Positions 1 through 8,950 of a DNA stretch of 64,000 nt are shown here, in pieces. The position numbers were made by a program, and so were the translations under genes. The DNA is taken from NCBI GenBank assembly GCA_019187185.1, contig JABAQU010000020.1, positions 219,892-283,891 of the forward strand. The letters run 5' to 3'. Positions within the stretch are counted from its first letter, which is position 1. Every line of letters begins with the position of its first letter. The stretch is from Steroidobacteraceae bacterium (lineage in GTDB: Bacteria; Pseudomonadota; Gammaproteobacteria; Steroidobacterales; Steroidobacteraceae). The notes beneath the pieces are model-generated. The model was given only the letters and a program-made list of their open reading frames with translations. It did not search any database and had not been told where the DNA came from.

Positions 1-134
1 GCGGCCGGGATGGTCGCGATCCAGGCGTCGGTCGCCTTCGCGACGTCGAATCCCGGACGCCACTCGGCGCCTGCGGGCACTCTCAGCGGTACAGCGGCAA
101 TGTCTGTCATCGTGACCCCCACATCCGCACTCAT
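1..134 (-). CDS. Hypothetical protein, N-terminal part only (runs off left edge)
   Basis: The leftmost bases read open on the minus strand from an ATG at 132-134 to the window edge, giving about 44 residues that begin MSADVGVTMTDIAAVPLRVP and contain RPGFDVAKATDAWIATIP. A second in-frame ATG (MTDIAAVPL, 108-110) lies behind a GGGGG stretch and may be the true start. The opening resembles the N-terminus of some membrane M48-type peptidases, but too little is present to name it. It is divergent from the hydrolase that starts at 264, so the 129 bases between them hold both promoters. Confidence 0.5.
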   Translation of the reverse strand, partial: MSADVGVTMTDIAAVPLRVPAGAEWRPGFDVAKATDAWIATIPA

Positions 135-263
135 GGTGCATCGGGTGCAGTGCAAAAAGCGAATGCCTGAACGCGCCCCGATCTCGCCACCCCGGCCGGT
201 TCATCGCATTCGCGCGGACACCCTGCTTGCACCCCGACAGGGTGCCTCGTACCCTCGGCAGCC

Positions 264-2186
264 ATGAAAAACCCCATCCGTGCCCTGACCCTCCTCTCCG
301 CCAGTGCCCTATGCTGTGTGACCGCGGCCACCGCCCAGGACACTCCGCGCGTCACGCCGATGACGCCGGACGTCGTCGACAAATACGAGCAAGTGCTGCC
401 CTCGGCCGATTTCATCCGCCGCGAGGCGATGATCCCGATGCGCGACGGCGTCAAGCTCTACACCACCATCGTGATGAAGAAGGGGACGCGCGATGCGCCC
501 ATCCTCCTCTCGCGCACACCCTACGATGCGTACGACGCGACGCACCGCATCCCGAGCCAGCGGATCGTCGACATCGTCGATGCGATGGATATCGAGTTCG
601 TCGAAGACCACTACATCCGCGTCACACAGGACATCCGCGGCCTGCATCGCTCCGAGGGCGAGTACATCATGAATCGGCCCGTCGTCGGGCCGCTGAACCA
701 CACGGGCATCGACGAATCGACGGACGCGTACGACACGATCGAGTGGCTCGTGAAGAACATTCCCGAATCGAACGGCAATGTCGGCATCATCGGCTCGTCG
801 TACCTCGGCTTCACGGCGCTCGCGGCGTTGATCAAGCCACACCCGGCGCTCAAGGCCGCCGTGCCCGAGAGCCCGATGGTCGACGGCTGGATGGGCGACG
901 ACTGGTTCCACAACGGCGCATTCAGGGTGAGCTCGCTCGACTATGCCGTGGGCCAATCGACCCACAAGGCCGACGGCAGCGGCGTGTTTGCGCTCGGCGG
1001 GGGCGACGACTACACGCGCTACCTCGAAGCCGGATCGGTCGGCGATTTCGTCAAGATGTTGGGCATCGGCCACTACCCGGGCGTACGCAAGTTCCTCGAA
1101 AACCCGGCGTACACGACATTCTGGTCACTGCAGGCGGTCGACCAGTGGCTCGCAGCCGAACCACTCAAGGTTCCGACGATGATCGAGGTGGGCCAGTGGG
1201 ATCAGGAAGACAGCTACGGCGGCCCCGCCGTGTATCGCGCGCTGGAGCCCAAGGACAAGAACAACGACAAGGTGTCGCTCGTCATCGGCCCGTGGCGGCA
1301 CTCGGGCGCGAACCACTACGGCTATGACCTCGGCGCGCTCACCTTCACCGGCGACACGGCGCGCGAGTGGCGCGTGAAGTACGTCAAGCCGTTCTTCGAC
1401 CATTGGCTGAAGGGCGGCCCGGACCCGCACACGCCACCGGTCCTCACCTACGCCACCGGCATCAACCAGTGGGAAGTGTCGCAGCACTGGCCGGTGGGCA
1501 AGCCGACGCCCGTCTATCTCGCGGCGAACGGTGTGGCGACGTTCGACAAACCGGCGACCGCCGGCCGCTACGATTACGTTAGCGACCCCGCGCATCCGGT
1601 CCCCTTCATTCCGCGCCCGATCGACATGAACGATCCGCTGCAGTGGAAGCCGTGGCTGGTGCACGATCAGCGCTTCGTCTCGGGCCGCCCGGACGTCGCG
1701 AGCTGGCAGTCCGCACCGCTCGAGAAGCCGGTACACATCATGGGCGCGCCTGCGGTCGAACTGTTCGCTGCAACGAGCGGCACGGACAGCGACTGGGTGG
1801 TGAAGCTCATCGATGTGTACCCCAACGACGTGCCCGAGCCCGCCGCGCAGGGCAGCAAGCCCTCGATGGCCGGCTACGAACTGCCGATCGGCATCGAGAT
1901 CTTCCGCGGCCGCCATTTCAGGAGCTTTGCGCAACCGGCGCCGCTCACGCCGGGCAAGGTGGAGCACTATCAGTGGACGCTGCCCAACGTGAACCACGTG
2001 TTCCTGCCGGGCCACCGCATCATGGTGCAGGTGCAATCGACCCTGTTCCCGCTCTACGACCGCAACCCGCAGACTTACGTCGACAACATCATGTACGCGA
2101 AACCGGATGACTACAGAAAGGCGACGCAGAGCATCGCCTTCGGTGGCGCTCAGGCGAGCGCCGTGGTTCTGCCGGTGGTGCCGTAG
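264..2186 (+). CDS. Secreted CocE/NonD family hydrolase
   Basis: 640-residue alpha/beta hydrolase of the X-Pro dipeptidyl-peptidase/cocaine-esterase (CocE/NonD) superfamily, expected to cleave ester or amide bonds in the periplasm. Residues 1-24 form a Sec signal peptide ending ATAQD. The catalytic domain follows, with the family nucleophile motif GSSYLG at residues 177-182 (nucleophile S179) and the early IPMRDGVKLYT segment typical of the family. The last ~200 residues form the jelly-roll domain (PVHIMGAPAVELF, then the HRIMVQVQSTLFP region). Length is normal. It stands alone, with no partner that reveals a substrate. Family is sure; substrate is unknown. Confidence 0.9.
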   Translation: MKNPIRALTLLSASALCCVTAATAQDTPRVTPMTPDVVDKYEQVLPSADFIRREAMIPMRDGVKLYTTIVMKKGTRDAPILLSRTPYDAYDATHRIPSQRIVDIVDAMDIEFVEDHYIRVTQDIRGLHRSEGEYIMNRPVVGPLNHTGIDESTDAYDTIEWLVKNIPESNGNVGIIGSSYLGFTALAALIKPHPALKAAVPESPMVDGWMGDDWFHNGAFRVSSLDYAVGQSTHKADGSGVFALGGGDDYTRYLEAGSVGDFVKMLGIGHYPGVRKFLENPAYTTFWSLQAVDQWLAAEPLKVPTMIEVGQWDQEDSYGGPAVYRALEPKDKNNDKVSLVIGPWRHSGANHYGYDLGALTFTGDTAREWRVKYVKPFFDHWLKGGPDPHTPPVLTYATGINQWEVSQHWPVGKPTPVYLAANGVATFDKPATAGRYDYVSDPAHPVPFIPRPIDMNDPLQWKPWLVHDQRFVSGRPDVASWQSAPLEKPVHIMGAPAVELFAATSGTDSDWVVKLIDVYPNDVPEPAAQGSKPSMAGYELPIGIEIFRGRHFRSFAQPAPLTPGKVEHYQWTLPNVNHVFLPGHRIMVQVQSTLFPLYDRNPQTYVDNIMYAKPDDYRKATQSIAFGGAQASAVVLPVVP

Positions 2187-2195
2187 CGCTCGGAA

Positions 2196-2498
2196 GAGCA
2201 GGACCTCGACTCCCAGCCCCTTCGCAGCCGGTCGCACGCGCTGATCGAGGCTCAGGTGCCGCGGGCCGGCAACCGCGGTGCGCTCGTCAGACGCGACGAT
2301 GAGGTCGGCATCGGCCAGCAGGCGGCGCACCGCGGGCGATGTCGGCTCGTCGAGGAGCCATGCCAGCACCGCACTCGACTCCGCGACCAGTACACGCTCC
2401 CCCAGCCGCACGCGACGCAGATATTCTCTCAGCTTGCTCTTGAGCTCGCGGGCACCAACGGTTTGCATATAGGCCCTTGTAGCTACACGACGCTGCAT
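2196..2498 (-). pseudogene. Collapsed Phd-type antitoxin / PIN toxin relic
   Basis: On the minus strand an antitoxin start (MQTVGARELKSKLREYL, from 2468) reads as the N-terminus of a Phd/prevent-host-death protein up to about GERVLV. It then passes in frame into the start of a VapC-like PIN domain (SSAVLAWLLDEPTSPAVRRL) and, after about 70 residues fewer than a full PIN domain, into a PIN-like C-terminus (HLSLDQRVRPAAKGLGVEVLL). The pieces are in the natural order of a vapBC operon but the middle of both genes is gone. The frame stays open antisense into the hydrolase gene, so no genuine stop remains. Read as a decayed toxin-antitoxin module; an expressed fusion is possible but unlikely. Confidence 0.6.
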
Positions 2499-2575
2499 TG
2501 TCCATCATGACTGGGAGGCCTTATCCGAGAGCCTCCCCGCCCACCCCCTGATAGGCGAGACTCTTTGCCGCCGAA

Positions 2576-3004
2576 TTACAGGCCCTCGAGCAGGGCCATT
2601 GTGTGCGTATCGAGCTTGCCACCGAAATACTTCTCCAGCGCACGCACGAAGTCATCTTCGGCGGGTGCGGCGATGCGAAACAGCGTCAGGCAGGAGTGCA
2701 GCTTGAGTGCATCGACACCCCCGAAGATGTCCTGTGCGTCGGACCCGGAAAGCTTCAGCAGGACATCGACGCACTCGCGCAGACGCTGGCCGAGGATGGG
2801 ATCGGCGAGATAGGCCCGCGCCTCGTCGAGCGAGGAGATCGAGTAGAACTGCGCGGTGTCGCTGCGGCCCAGCCCGCGCAATTGCGGGAATACGTACCAC
2901 ATCCAGTGCGACCGCTTCTGGCCGGCCCGCAACTCGCGCAGCGCCGTCGCATAGTTGTGTTCCTGCGCCTCGAGGAAGCGCCAGAGGTTGTGCGGATCAT
3001 CCAT
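2576..3004 (-). CDS. DUF1810 family protein
   Basis: 142-residue protein of the DUF1810 family, cytoplasmic, of unproven function. The start was placed at the ATG of MDDPHNLWRFLEAQEHNYA because family members begin with this motif; the frame is open further upstream but that part is low in complexity. Family hallmarks visible are the HWMWYVFPQLRGLG segment (about residues 32-45), the SISSLDEARAYLADPILG region and the LKLHSCLTLF motif near the C-terminus. Lone gene, convergent with nothing obvious; the toxin-antitoxin relic lies downstream. Confidence 0.85.
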   Translation of the reverse strand: MDDPHNLWRFLEAQEHNYATALRELRAGQKRSHWMWYVFPQLRGLGRSDTAQFYSISSLDEARAYLADPILGQRLRECVDVLLKLSGSDAQDIFGGVDALKLHSCLTLFRIAAPAEDDFVRALEKYFGGKLDTHTMALLEGL

Positions 3005-3275
3005 CGCTTTCGCCCCGCAGCCGGGCATGGTCACCGCAGCCCCGCGGGCTCGTGGTTCGCATCGAAATGATGCCGAGTGCCGAACGCCCGTCGGGCCGCT
3101 TCGTCGGGTCGAGAGGCGCGGCACGCCGCGTCATGGCCGCGGCCTGGGGCGAGGTCGGCGGTTCTGCACTGGGCATGTCGGTGATTCCGCTCCGCGCAGC
3201 AGGTCGAGGCTCGAGATTATGCCGCAATGATCATCCGGTCTTGCCAATAATTAAATAATGCATTAATTTATATCA

Positions 3276-3974
3276 ATGGCTGCCGCACGCAGACAGAACC
3301 CGGGCCGCCGCGCGCGTACGGTGGGCCGGCCGCGTGCCGGCAAGGCCGACGTGCGCGCGAACCTGATCGATGCCGCGATCGGCCAATTCATCCGCGTCGG
3401 CATCCGCGCCACGTCGTTGCGGGTGGTGGCCGAAGCGGCGGGCGTGACTCCGGCCATGCTCCACTACTACTTCGGCGACAAGCAGCAGTTGATCCTGGCG
3501 GTGGTCGAGGAACGGTTGCTGCCGGCACTCGCGCCGATGCGCGCAGGTGTCGCGGCAGCCGACGGCAGCCCCGACGAACTGGCGGACCTCTTCGTGAACG
3601 GCATCGGCGCCGTGGTCGCGGCGCATCCGTGGCTGCCCGCGCTGTGGGTCCGCGAGGTGCTGTGCGAAGGCGGCGCGCTTCGCGAGCACATGTTCAGGCA
3701 CGCCATCCCGCAAGTGCCGCAACTGCTGGCGCAGCGCTTTGCGACCGCCCAGGCGCAGGGACGACTCGCTCCCGACCTCGACCCGCGGCTGTTGGTGGTC
3801 TCGCTCGTCGGCCTCACGCTGTTCCCGGCTGCCGGCGCACCGATCTGGCGGCAGATGTTCGAGGCCGATGACCTCGACGAAGACGCCCTGCGCAGGCATA
3901 CGCTCGCCCTGCTCGCTCACGGCATGGGAGCGCGTCGCCGGGGGCGTCGCAGTGCCCGGAGGAGACCCCGATGA
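3276..3974 (+). CDS. TetR/AcrR family regulator of the downstream ABC efflux operon
   Basis: 232-residue transcriptional repressor. After a basic N-terminal tail (residues 1-22) comes the TetR helix-turn-helix: LIDAAIGQFIRVGIRATSLR then AAGVTPAMLHYYFGDKQQL (about residues 31-72). The rest is the ligand-binding domain. The gene ends in a 4-base overlap (ATGA) with the HlyD gene, so it is the first gene of the same operon and very probably represses it until an efflux substrate binds. The arrangement resembles Escherichia coli cecR-ybhGFSR, but only one ATPase and one permease are present. Start chosen at the ATG that follows an AT-rich stretch (3250-3275); the Shine-Dalgarno sequence is weak. 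Confidence 0.88.
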   Translation: MAAARRQNPGRRARTVGRPRAGKADVRANLIDAAIGQFIRVGIRATSLRVVAEAAGVTPAMLHYYFGDKQQLILAVVEERLLPALAPMRAGVAAADGSPDELADLFVNGIGAVVAAHPWLPALWVREVLCEGGALREHMFRHAIPQVPQLLAQRFATAQAQGRLAPDLDPRLLVVSLVGLTLFPAAGAPIWRQMFEADDLDEDALRRHTLALLAHGMGARRRGRRSARRRPR

Positions 3975-4945
3975 CGTTCTTGTTTCGTGCTGTCGGTATC
4001 GCGCCCATGCTGGTGGCGGGCAGCATCGCACTGTGCGCCTGCTCGAAGGCGCCGCCGCGGGCGCTCGGTACGCTGGAGTACGACCGCATCACGCTGCCGG
4101 CGCCGGCCGCCGAACGCATCGTCGCGATCGGCGTGCACGATGGCGAGCGTGTGAAGGCCGGGCAGATGCTGGTGCGCCTCGACCCGACACGCACGCGCGC
4201 GGAATTGGCAGCGGCCGAGGCCGAGGCACAGCGGCAACGCGAGCAATTGCGGGAACTCGAAGCGGGTCCACGCAAGGAGAGCATCGCCGCAGCACGCGCG
4301 AACCTTGCGGCAGCCGAGGCCGATGCGCGCGAGGCACGTGCGCAATACGACCGCCTGAAGCCGATGGCTGTTAACGGTTATGTCTCGGCCTCCGACCTCG
4401 ATCGCGCGCGCGCCGCTGTCGGCAGCGCGGACGGCAGAACAGATGCGGCGCGCGCGACGCTCGAAGAGTTGCTGCACGGCACACGCCGGGAACAGGTGAT
4501 GCAGGCCGAGGCGGCGCTCGCTGCGTCGGAAGCGCAGGCGAAAGTGCAGCAGGTGCTGCTCGGAAAGCTCGACCTCGTCGCGCCGCGCGACGGCGTCGTC
4601 GACAGCATCCCCTACAAGCTCGGCGACCAGGCGCCGGTCGGTGCACCGCTCGCGATCCTCCTCGTGGGCGATGCACCATACGCGCGAGTCTACGTTCCTG
4701 AACCCATGCGCGCGAATGTGCGCGTGGGCGACAGCGTGCGTGTCCTCGTGGACGGCCATCCGCAACCCCTCGCCGGCCGCATCCGGCTGGTCCGCAGCGA
4801 GCCGGTCTTCACGCCCTACTACGCATTGACCGGCGAGGATGCCGCGCGCCTGAGTTACGTCGCCGAAGTGACGCTGGGCAAGGATGCCGCGCAGCTGCCG
4901 GCCGGATTGCCGCTGCATGTCGAGCTGGCCAGTGCGCCGCCATGA
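3971..4945 (+). CDS. HlyD-family periplasmic adaptor (lipoprotein)
   Basis: 324-residue membrane-fusion protein linking the inner-membrane ABC transporter to an outer-membrane channel. The N-terminus is a lipoprotein signal with the cysteine at C24 (ALCAC). A lipoyl/barrel-sandwich half (residues 40-75, VVxx-type IVAIGVHDGERVKAGQMLV) is followed by a long Ala/Glu/Arg-rich coiled coil (about 80-180) and the second half barrel (LDLVAPRDGVVDSIPYKLGD). Similar in build to YbhG. Overlaps the regulator by 4 bases at its start and the ATPase by 4 bases at its end, so the genes are translationally coupled. No outer-membrane factor gene is nearby; a TolC-like protein elsewhere is assumed. Confidence 0.88.
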   Translation: MTFLFRAVGIAPMLVAGSIALCACSKAPPRALGTLEYDRITLPAPAAERIVAIGVHDGERVKAGQMLVRLDPTRTRAELAAAEAEAQRQREQLRELEAGPRKESIAAARANLAAAEADAREARAQYDRLKPMAVNGYVSASDLDRARAAVGSADGRTDAARATLEELLHGTRREQVMQAEAALAASEAQAKVQQVLLGKLDLVAPRDGVVDSIPYKLGDQAPVGAPLAILLVGDAPYARVYVPEPMRANVRVGDSVRVLVDGHPQPLAGRIRLVRSEPVFTPYYALTGEDAARLSYVAEVTLGKDAAQLPAGLPLHVELASAPP

Positions 4946-5910
4946 TCGATCTGCCGCCGGCTGAAGCCGATTGCGCCATTCGAGCGCGCGGCCTGCGCAA
5001 GCTCTTCGGCACGCTGGCCGCTGTCGATGGCATCGACCTCAATGTGCCGTCAAGGCACGTCTATGGCTTTCTCGGCCCCAACGGTTCCGGCAAGACCACG
5101 ACGATCCGGATGCTGTGTGGCCTCCTGACACCGAGTGCGGGCACAGTCGAGGTGCTGGGGCTCAGCATTCCGGCGCAGGCCGAAGCCTTGCGCAGCCGCA
5201 TCGGCTACATGACGCAGCGGTTCTCGCTGTTCGAAGACCTGAGCGTGAGCGAAAACCTGGAATTCCTCGCCGCGGTGCACGGCGTGCCGAAGGCGAAGAC
5301 GCGAGCCCGCATCGAGGAACTGATCGAGCGCTTCCGGTTCGGTGATCGCCGGCAACAGCTGGCCGGCACCCTGAGCGGCGGCCAGAAGCAACGCCTCGCG
5401 CTCGCCGGCGCGATCATCCACGATCCGCAGCTCCTCTTTCTCGACGAACCGACGAGCGCGGTCGACCCCGAATCGCGCCGCGATTTCTGGGAGACGCTCT
5501 TCGAGCTGGCCGACTCCGGAACGACGCTCCTCGTATCGACGCACCTGATGGACGAGGCCGAGCGCTGTCACCGGCTCGCGATCCTCGACCGCGGCCGGCT
5601 GGTCGCCGACGGCACCCCGGCCGAACTGACGGGCGCACTGCGCGGACGCACGCTGACCATCGAGACGGGTACACCGCGGCGGGTGCAAAGGGCACTCGCC
5701 GGCCTGCCAGGGGTGGCGGGCGCAGCACAGGTCGGCAATGCCCTGCGCGTCCTGATCGAGCCGGGCATCGGGGATGCGCGCACGCAGGTCGAGGCGGCCA
5801 TCCTCCAGGCGGGGCTGCACGCAGAAGTCGCCGAAACCGCGCCGAATCTCGAAGACGTGTTCGTCGCCGCCACCCGCGGTGGCGGCATACGTGCGGAGCG
5901 CGCGGCATGA
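4942..5910 (+). CDS. ABC transporter ATP-binding protein (drug/efflux type)
   Basis: 322-residue ABC ATPase that energises the permease encoded next. Walker A GPNGSGKTT at residues 45-53, signature LSGGQ at 144-148 and Walker B LLFLDEP at 164-170 followed by TSAVDPESR are all intact. The last 80 residues (from about 235) form the extra C-terminal domain common in the DrrA/YbhF/CcmA type, closing with NLEDVFVAAT. It has one ATPase domain, unlike YbhF, which has two. Starts inside the end of the adaptor gene and ends inside the start of the permease gene, each by 4 bases. Confidence 0.93.
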   Translation: MIDLPPAEADCAIRARGLRKLFGTLAAVDGIDLNVPSRHVYGFLGPNGSGKTTTIRMLCGLLTPSAGTVEVLGLSIPAQAEALRSRIGYMTQRFSLFEDLSVSENLEFLAAVHGVPKAKTRARIEELIERFRFGDRRQQLAGTLSGGQKQRLALAGAIIHDPQLLFLDEPTSAVDPESRRDFWETLFELADSGTTLLVSTHLMDEAERCHRLAILDRGRLVADGTPAELTGALRGRTLTIETGTPRRVQRALAGLPGVAGAAQVGNALRVLIEPGIGDARTQVEAAILQAGLHAEVAETAPNLEDVFVAATRGGGIRAERAA

Positions 5911-7016
5911 GCGGGCGGCGGCTGTGGGCGATCATGCTGAAAGAGCTGCGGCAGATGAGTCGCGACCGCGTCACACTCGGAATGATCATCGGCGTCCCGG
6001 TGATGCAGCTCATATTGTTCGGCTACGCCATCAACTTCACGCTGCGCAATCTCGACGCCGGCATCGCCGATCAGGCGCAGACTTCCGCGTCGCGGGCACT
6101 CGTGATGGACATGCTGGCGACCGGCGTCATCCGGCCGGTGCTGGTCGCGGATACGCCGCATCAACTGATGGCAGCGATGCGGCGCGGCCGCATCAGTGTG
6201 GGCGTCGTCATACCCCCAGATTTCGAACAGCGCCGCAGCGACGGCCGGCCGATCGCGCAGATCCTGGTGGACGGCAGCGACACCGTAGTGCAGGGCGCCG
6301 CGACGCAACTGGCGCAGGTGCCCGTCGACAGCAGCGCACCGGACACTCGCGCGCCGCATCGCAGCACACCGTCGTCAGGGCCGATCAGTGTGGTGAGTTT
6401 CTACAACCCGTATCGCATCACGGCCATCAATGTCGTGCCGGGCCTCATCGGCATCATCCTCACGATGACCATGGTGATGTTCACCTCGATCGCGATCGTG
6501 CGCGAGCGCGAACGCGGCAACATGGAATTGCTGATCGCGACGCCACTGACACGCAGCGAGCTCATGATCGGCAAAGTGTTGCCGTATGCGGCGATCGGCC
6601 TTCTCCAGACCACGCTCGTGCTGCTGCTCGGCCTGTGGCTGTTCCAGGTGCCGATTCGCGGCAGCCTGTTCGGCGTCTACGCCGCGGCCGTGCTGCTGAT
6701 TCTTGCGAACCTCGCGCTCGGACTGATGATCTCGACACGGGCGCAATCGCAATTCCAGTCGATGCAGATGACCGTCTTCATCCTGTTGCCGTCGATCCTG
6801 ATGTCGGGGTTCGTGTTCCCCTACTCCGGCATGCCGGTGGTCGCGCAATGGCTGGCGGAGGTGCTGCCGCTCACGCACTTCATGCGCCTGATCCGTGGCG
6901 TGATGTTGCGCGGCGCCGGCCTCGGAGAACTGTGGATCGAGGTGCTGGTGCTGATCGCCTTCATCGTGGGGATGATGGCGGTCGCGATCGCGCGTTACCG
7001 CAAGCGGCTCGACTAG
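5907..7016 (+). CDS. ABC-2 type permease
   Basis: 369-residue inner-membrane subunit of the efflux pump. One transmembrane helix near the N-terminus (about residues 24-46, GMIIGVPVMQLILFGYAINF) is followed by a periplasmic domain of about 120 residues. Five further helices begin at NVVPGLIGIILTMTMVMFTS; the ABC-2 motif MELLIATPLTRSELMIGK lies between helices two and three. Ends RYRKRLD. It is the last gene of the four-gene operon. Its final 113 bases occur again, nearly unchanged, at 17028-17140, far from any complete permease. Confidence 0.92.
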   Translation: MSGRRLWAIMLKELRQMSRDRVTLGMIIGVPVMQLILFGYAINFTLRNLDAGIADQAQTSASRALVMDMLATGVIRPVLVADTPHQLMAAMRRGRISVGVVIPPDFEQRRSDGRPIAQILVDGSDTVVQGAATQLAQVPVDSSAPDTRAPHRSTPSSGPISVVSFYNPYRITAINVVPGLIGIILTMTMVMFTSIAIVRERERGNMELLIATPLTRSELMIGKVLPYAAIGLLQTTLVLLLGLWLFQVPIRGSLFGVYAAAVLLILANLALGLMISTRAQSQFQSMQMTVFILLPSILMSGFVFPYSGMPVVAQWLAEVLPLTHFMRLIRGVMLRGAGLGELWIEVLVLIAFIVGMMAVAIARYRKRLD

Positions 7017-7051
7017 CGCGGGCGGGGGCCAGACAGAGCGACGGGCGACGC

Positions 7052-7286
7052 TCAGCGAATCCAGTGAATCTTTCCGTGTAGCGCAGGTGAACTGCCTTCG
7101 CAATGCTGCTCGAAGCGCAGATCGATGGAGGAAACTGTCCCCGCGGTGTACGTGACGCTGTCGATGACGAACCAGCCTGTGAGCGTGTTGCAGGCGCGCC
7201 CGTTACCAATCCAGCTCATGCCGCCCTTCACCGGGTTGTGGAAGGGATACTGATAAAGACCTCCGTAGTAACCAGGTTGCAGGGAG
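7052..7286 (-). pseudogene. C-terminal half of a lipoprotein gene split by an IS256 element
   Basis: Minus-strand open frame SLQPGYYGGLYQYPFHNPVK... to ...FEQHCEGSSPALHGKIHWIR with its own stop at 7052-7054. The FEQHCEG..PALHG ending recurs in secreted proteins of proteobacteria of unknown function. It has no start of its own: upstream it runs straight into the left end of the insertion element. Its likely N-terminal half lies on the far side of the element at 8637-8721 on the same strand. The two halves together give only about 105 residues, so DNA may also have been lost at the insertion point. Confidence 0.65.
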
Positions 7287-7350
7287 GTGTCAGGAATTTT
7301 GTGTGCGAGCCGGTTGGGAGGTGTCAGGAATTTTGTGTGCGAGCCGGTTG
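7287..7350. repeat. Tandem 34-bp duplication of the IS256 left terminal inverted repeat
   Basis: The stretch from GTGTCAGGAATTTTGTGTG through GAGCCGGTTG occurs twice in direct tandem, at 7287-7316 and 7321-7350, separated by GGAG. The same GGGAG precedes both copies. This fits a second insertion or slippage event at the terminus, and may explain why no target-site duplication remains. Confidence 0.9.
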
Positions 7351-7356
7351 ATGACA

Positions 7357-8580
7357 TCACTCGCTCAGCACAAATCGCTCTTCGAACTGGATGGCCAGTT
7401 GCGCCTTGGCAGCATGCCATGAGATCGGCGGACTCTTCCAGCGCTCGGTGATATGACGCAGCGCGAGCCAGATCAGTTTGATCGCCGCCTGATCGCTCGG
7501 GAAATGCCCCTTGTTGCGAACCGCCTTACGCACCGAGGCATTCAGCGACTCGATGGCGTTGGTTGTGTAGATGATCTTGCGCACTTCCGGCGCGAAGGCA
7601 AAAAACGGCGTCACTGCCTCCCAGTTACGCCGCCAGCTCTGCGCGATCGCAGGGTATTTTCGACCCCAGACGCCCTGGTCGAACGCCTCCAGCGCCGCGG
7701 CGGCCGCCGCGGCGCTGGAGGCGCGGTAGACGGGCTTGAGCGCCCCTGCGATGAGCTTGCGCTCCTTCCAGGACGCAAAGCCCATCGAGTAACGGATCAG
7801 GTGCACGATGCAGGTCTGCACGAGGGTGTCGGGAAAGACGCTGGTGATCGCCTCCGGGAAGCCCTTGAGCCCGTCGACCACGGCGATCAGGATGTCTTGG
7901 GTGCCGCGGCCTTTGAGCTCGTTCATCACCCGCAGCCAGAACTTGGCCCCTTCGGTGTGTTCGATCCACAGCCCCAGCACCTCCTTGTGGCCCGAGGCGC
8001 GGACGCCGATGGCCAGATACACGGCCTTGCTCTTCACCAGCCCTTCGTCGCGGATCTTTACCCGCAGGGCATCGAAGAACACGATCGCGTAGCTCGACTC
8101 GAGCGGCCGGCTTTGCCAGGCGGTCACTTCGTCGATGACCGCATCGGTGACGGCCGACACGAGATCCGGGGAGATCTCCAGGCCGTAGAGCTCGCGGACG
8201 TGGGCCTGAATATCCCGGGTGCTCAGCCCGCGGGCGTAGAGCGCGATGATCTTGTCGTCGAAGCCGGGAAAACGCCGGCGGTACTTGGCAATCAGCGCCG
8301 GGTCAAAGCGGCCGTGTCGATCGCGGGGAATCGACAGCTCCATCGCCCCCTCGGGCGTCAAGACCGTCTTGGCGCTGCTACCGTCACGATGGTTGCCCGC
8401 CTCGACCTGCTCGGGCTGCTCGAGGTGGACGTCCATCTCGGCATTGAGCATGCGTTCGGCGAGCGCCTTCTTCAGCTCCCCGATCAACCCGCCGGAATCC
8501 AGCACGCTCTTCGGGTCACGTCCGGCCAGCAATTGATCGAGCAGCTCCGCGGAAAACTTCTCCCCTCTCGTGGTCGCCAT
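7357..8580 (-). CDS. IS256-family transposase
   Basis: 407-residue DDE transposase of the mutator-like IS256 family. Catalytic residues are visible as D170 (VFFDALRVK), D236 (AVVDGLKGFPEA) and E344 (TTNAIESLN), with the CIVHLIR motif at 258-264. Length and both termini (MATTRGEKFSAELLDQLLAG at the start) match intact members, so the element could still be active. Encoded on the minus strand, the same strand as the gene it interrupts. Confidence 0.96.
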   Translation of the reverse strand: MATTRGEKFSAELLDQLLAGRDPKSVLDSGGLIGELKKALAERMLNAEMDVHLEQPEQVEAGNHRDGSSAKTVLTPEGAMELSIPRDRHGRFDPALIAKYRRRFPGFDDKIIALYARGLSTRDIQAHVRELYGLEISPDLVSAVTDAVIDEVTAWQSRPLESSYAIVFFDALRVKIRDEGLVKSKAVYLAIGVRASGHKEVLGLWIEHTEGAKFWLRVMNELKGRGTQDILIAVVDGLKGFPEAITSVFPDTLVQTCIVHLIRYSMGFASWKERKLIAGALKPVYRASSAAAAAAALEAFDQGVWGRKYPAIAQSWRRNWEAVTPFFAFAPEVRKIIYTTNAIESLNASVRKAVRNKGHFPSDQAAIKLIWLALRHITERWKSPPISWHAAKAQLAIQFEERFVLSE

Positions 8581-8636
8581 ACCTCCTCCTCGCCCTCGCG
8601 GGCAGTGTATGGCTCAACACACAAAATTTCCGACAC

Positions 8637-8721
8637 TCTCCGGATCCGAGCCACCACCACCTCCTCCACCGCAGGAAGCAAGCGCAAAGAGGCCGATGAG
8701 CGAAAGCAGCCGACTCTTCAT
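8637..8721 (-). pseudogene. N-terminal part of the lipoprotein gene interrupted by IS256
   Basis: From an ATG at 8719-8721 the minus strand encodes MKSRLLSLIGLFALASC followed by a run of glycines and SDPES, a classic lipoprotein signal with lipidated Cys at residue 17. The frame enters the right inverted repeat of the IS256 element after about 28 codons and meets a stop inside it. The remainder of the gene is probably the fragment at 7052-7286. No further gene is seen between 8722 and 8950. Confidence 0.65.
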
Positions 8722-8950
8722 CGGCACAACCGCACGAAATACGCACTGTAAAGAAGCGCGGTGTGCATGCCGATGCAGCCCAGACAGGTGTACGAGCCCA
8801 GTACTTATGACCATCGCCTTCAATGCAGAGCGGATGGGTCTGCCCCCTCTTCTCATTGTTTCAATTGCGGCAGTTCTTCGGGAAGATGCTACTCGTAGGC
8901 AGACGAGTCAACAGGCTCCGGGACCGCGAATCTCTGCGCCTGGCACGCCT

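Larger units (their letters stand above)
7287..8636. mobile_element. IS256-family insertion sequence, left end tandemly duplicated
   Basis: Element bounded by inverted ends GTGTCAGGAATTTTGTGTG (left, 7321) and, on the complement, GTGTCGGAAATTTTGTGTG (right, ending 8636), giving a 1316-bp core that fits the family. A second copy of the left end lies 34 bases outside (7287), so 7282-7315 and 7316-7349 are a tandem direct repeat that also includes the flanking GGGAG. No direct repeat of target DNA was found between the two flanks. The element carries one full-length transposase and is inserted in a lipoprotein gene. Confidence 0.88.
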
